A stretch of DNA of 6,079 bases from Deltaproteobacteria bacterium. Its GTDB lineage: Bacteria > Desulfobacterota > Binatia > Binatales > Binataceae. Made by a program: the position numbers and the translations under genes. The notes under the pieces were generated by a model. The model had not been told where the DNA came from, did not search any database, and saw only the letters and a program-made list of their open reading frames with translations. Positions 5,068 through 6,079 of the stretch are shown here, piece by piece (position 1 is the first letter of the stretch; the number at the start of each line of letters is the position of its first letter). The stretch is from NCBI GenBank assembly GCA_027403435.1, contig DAHZDR010000325.1, forward strand, positions 1 to 6,079, written 5' to 3'.

Positions 5068-6079
5068 AGCCAAGCTCAAGGAACTCAAGCCGGCGGAACT
5101 CAAGCGCGAGGCGGGGTCGCGAAGCGACCTGGTGGTGACGCTCAGCCGGCGCTCGGCGCCGCGGTTGATCGCTTACGGCGACGAGTTTCTCTACGAGAAG
5201 CTGCCCGCCGGAACCCGCGTCGTGTACCCGCCGCCGCCGCTCGACGCCTTGCCCGATCCCGACATCGCGATCCGCCACGCCCTGCTCCATCCGCTGAACG
5301 CCGATCCGTTGTTCGCGCAGCTCAATCCGAACCTGCGCGTGACCATCGCGATCGACGATATCAGCCTGCCGCTGCCGCCGATGCGCCGGCCGGACATCCG
5401 CGAACGCCTGCTCAACAACGTGCTGCAAACGCTGGCGGATTACGGCGTGGATGACGTGCATCTGATCGTCGCCACAGCGCTCCATCGCCGGATGACCGAG
5501 GCGGAGATTCGGCGGATGGTCGGCGAGCGCGCCTTCAGGCAGTTCTGGCCCGAGCGCCTGTATAACTTTGACGGCGAGAACCAGGCCGAACTCGCGATGC
5601 TCGGCAAGACCGGCCACGGCGAGGAGGTGTGGCTGTCGCGGCGGGCGGCGGAATCGGACCTGCTGATCTATCTGAATATCAACCTGGTGCCGATGGACGG
5701 CGGGCACAAGTCGGTCGCGGTCGGCCTCGCGCCCTACCGGAGCCTGCGCCACCATCATAATCCCGCGACGCTGCGCGATAGCCATTCGTACATGGACCCG
5801 ACCCGATCGGCGCTGCATAGTTCGGCGAACCGGATGGGCCGGATAGTCAATCGCGAAGTCAACGTGTTTTCGATCGAGACCGCCGTGAACACTCAAATGT
5901 ACGGCGGGATGCTCGACTTCCTGCACAAGAACGAAGACCGCTTCAGCGACTGGGACCGGATGCGCCTCAAGGGTTTCCGCTGGACCATGGGCGGAATGTC
6001 GAACGACTTGCGCCGCCAGGCGATGCATCGGTACGCCGCGCCCTTCGGCATGACCGGGGTGTGGGCGGGCGAGACCGAA
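5054..6079 (+). CDS. LarA-like (DUF2088) protein, 3' end missing at right edge
   Basis: 342 codons are open to the window edge. ATG 5054 is supported by GAGAGG (5041-5046) about seven bases upstream and by its 14-nt overlap with the HAD gene. Nickel-dependent lactate racemase LarA is the reference family. Matched by motif to Lactobacillus plantarum LarA: VATALHRRMTEAE places His144 at catalytic His108; DGGHKSVAVGL places Lys219 at Lys184, which is covalently joined to the nickel-pincer cofactor; and His235, sixteen residues on, matches nickel ligand His200. DDISLPLP (101-108) matches the D-x-T-R-P motif with Asp102 kept but Arg75 replaced by Leu105. An ungapped match also places Ile209 at the second catalytic His174. 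It is thus a divergent paralogue, and plain lactate racemase activity is doubtful. The N-terminus has a lysine-rich repeat from GGAACTCAAGC at 5080-5090 and 5095-5105. No larB, larC or larE is present in the window. Confidence 0.85.
   Translation, partial: MARPEAKLKELKPAELKREAGSRSDLVVTLSRRSAPRLIAYGDEFLYEKLPAGTRVVYPPPPLDALPDPDIAIRHALLHPLNADPLFAQLNPNLRVTIAIDDISLPLPPMRRPDIRERLLNNVLQTLADYGVDDVHLIVATALHRRMTEAEIRRMVGERAFRQFWPERLYNFDGENQAELAMLGKTGHGEEVWLSRRAAESDLLIYLNINLVPMDGGHKSVAVGLAPYRSLRHHHNPATLRDSHSYMDPTRSALHSSANRMGRIVNREVNVFSIETAVNTQMYGGMLDFLHKNEDRFSDWDRMRLKGFRWTMGGMSNDLRRQAMHRYAAPFGMTGVWAGETE

Noticed and set aside
4835..6028. Long minus-strand open frame (397 codons) opposite the LarA-like gene
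   Set aside because: It is His/Arg/Val/Gln-rich with no domain, lies antisense to a gene with clear family motifs, and is the expected by-product of GC-rich codon use.
1..6079. tRNA genes, CRISPR arrays, insertion sequences
   Set aside because: I saw no cloverleaf with a conserved T-arm, no regularly spaced direct repeats with unique spacers, and no transposase or integrase motifs on either strand.

Overview
The window is GC-rich with dense coding and reads as chromosome of a diderm (Gram-negative type) bacterium. The envelope signs are an AsmA-like DUF748 protein with an N-terminal membrane anchor and a lipoprotein carrying a textbook lipobox. The Thr-Pro repeat linker of the lipoprotein, together with a TetR/HAD/LarA-like cluster, recalls uncultivated deltaproteobacterial or Binatota-like genomes. 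That placement is an inference from style; no phylogenetic marker gene is present.

Layout. (1) 1-2116, minus strand: a large DUF748/AsmA-like envelope protein whose 3' end lies beyond the left edge. Its last ~30 visible codons look out of frame. (2) 2117-2683: a 567-base divergent intergenic region. It contains a compact plus-strand array of three adjacent hairpins (2327-2433) ending in a strong intrinsic terminator that belongs to no visible gene. The first hairpin presents the loop sequence CCTCCTCCC and the terminator hairpin carries a run of six C, so this looks like a small regulatory RNA with anti-Shine-Dalgarno loops. (3) 2684-3364, plus: a secreted, cysteine-rich lipoprotein of unknown function, with a consensus -35 embedded in a perfect palindrome just upstream. 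(4) 3365-3536: a short region of nested inverted repeats, with a candidate promoter and operator for the next gene. (5) 3537-6079, plus: a tight three-gene operon of a TetR-family regulator, a HAD-IB (SerB-like) phosphatase starting 1 nt after it, and a LarA-like (DUF2088) protein overlapping the phosphatase gene by 14 nt and running off the right edge.

How the parts may work together. The TetR protein probably represses its own operon through ATAGTG-N5-CACTAT next to its start codon. A second palindromic core, TGACATGTCA, occurs both at the lipoprotein promoter and across the tetR/HAD junction, hinting at a shared regulator. The LarA-like protein keeps the lysine and histidine positions expected to hold the nickel-pincer cofactor and its nickel, but appears to lack one of the two catalytic histidines and the substrate arginine. 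It may therefore use the LarA fold for something other than lactate racemisation. The HAD protein lacks the glutamate that defines phosphoserine phosphatases, so the substrates of this operon remain open.
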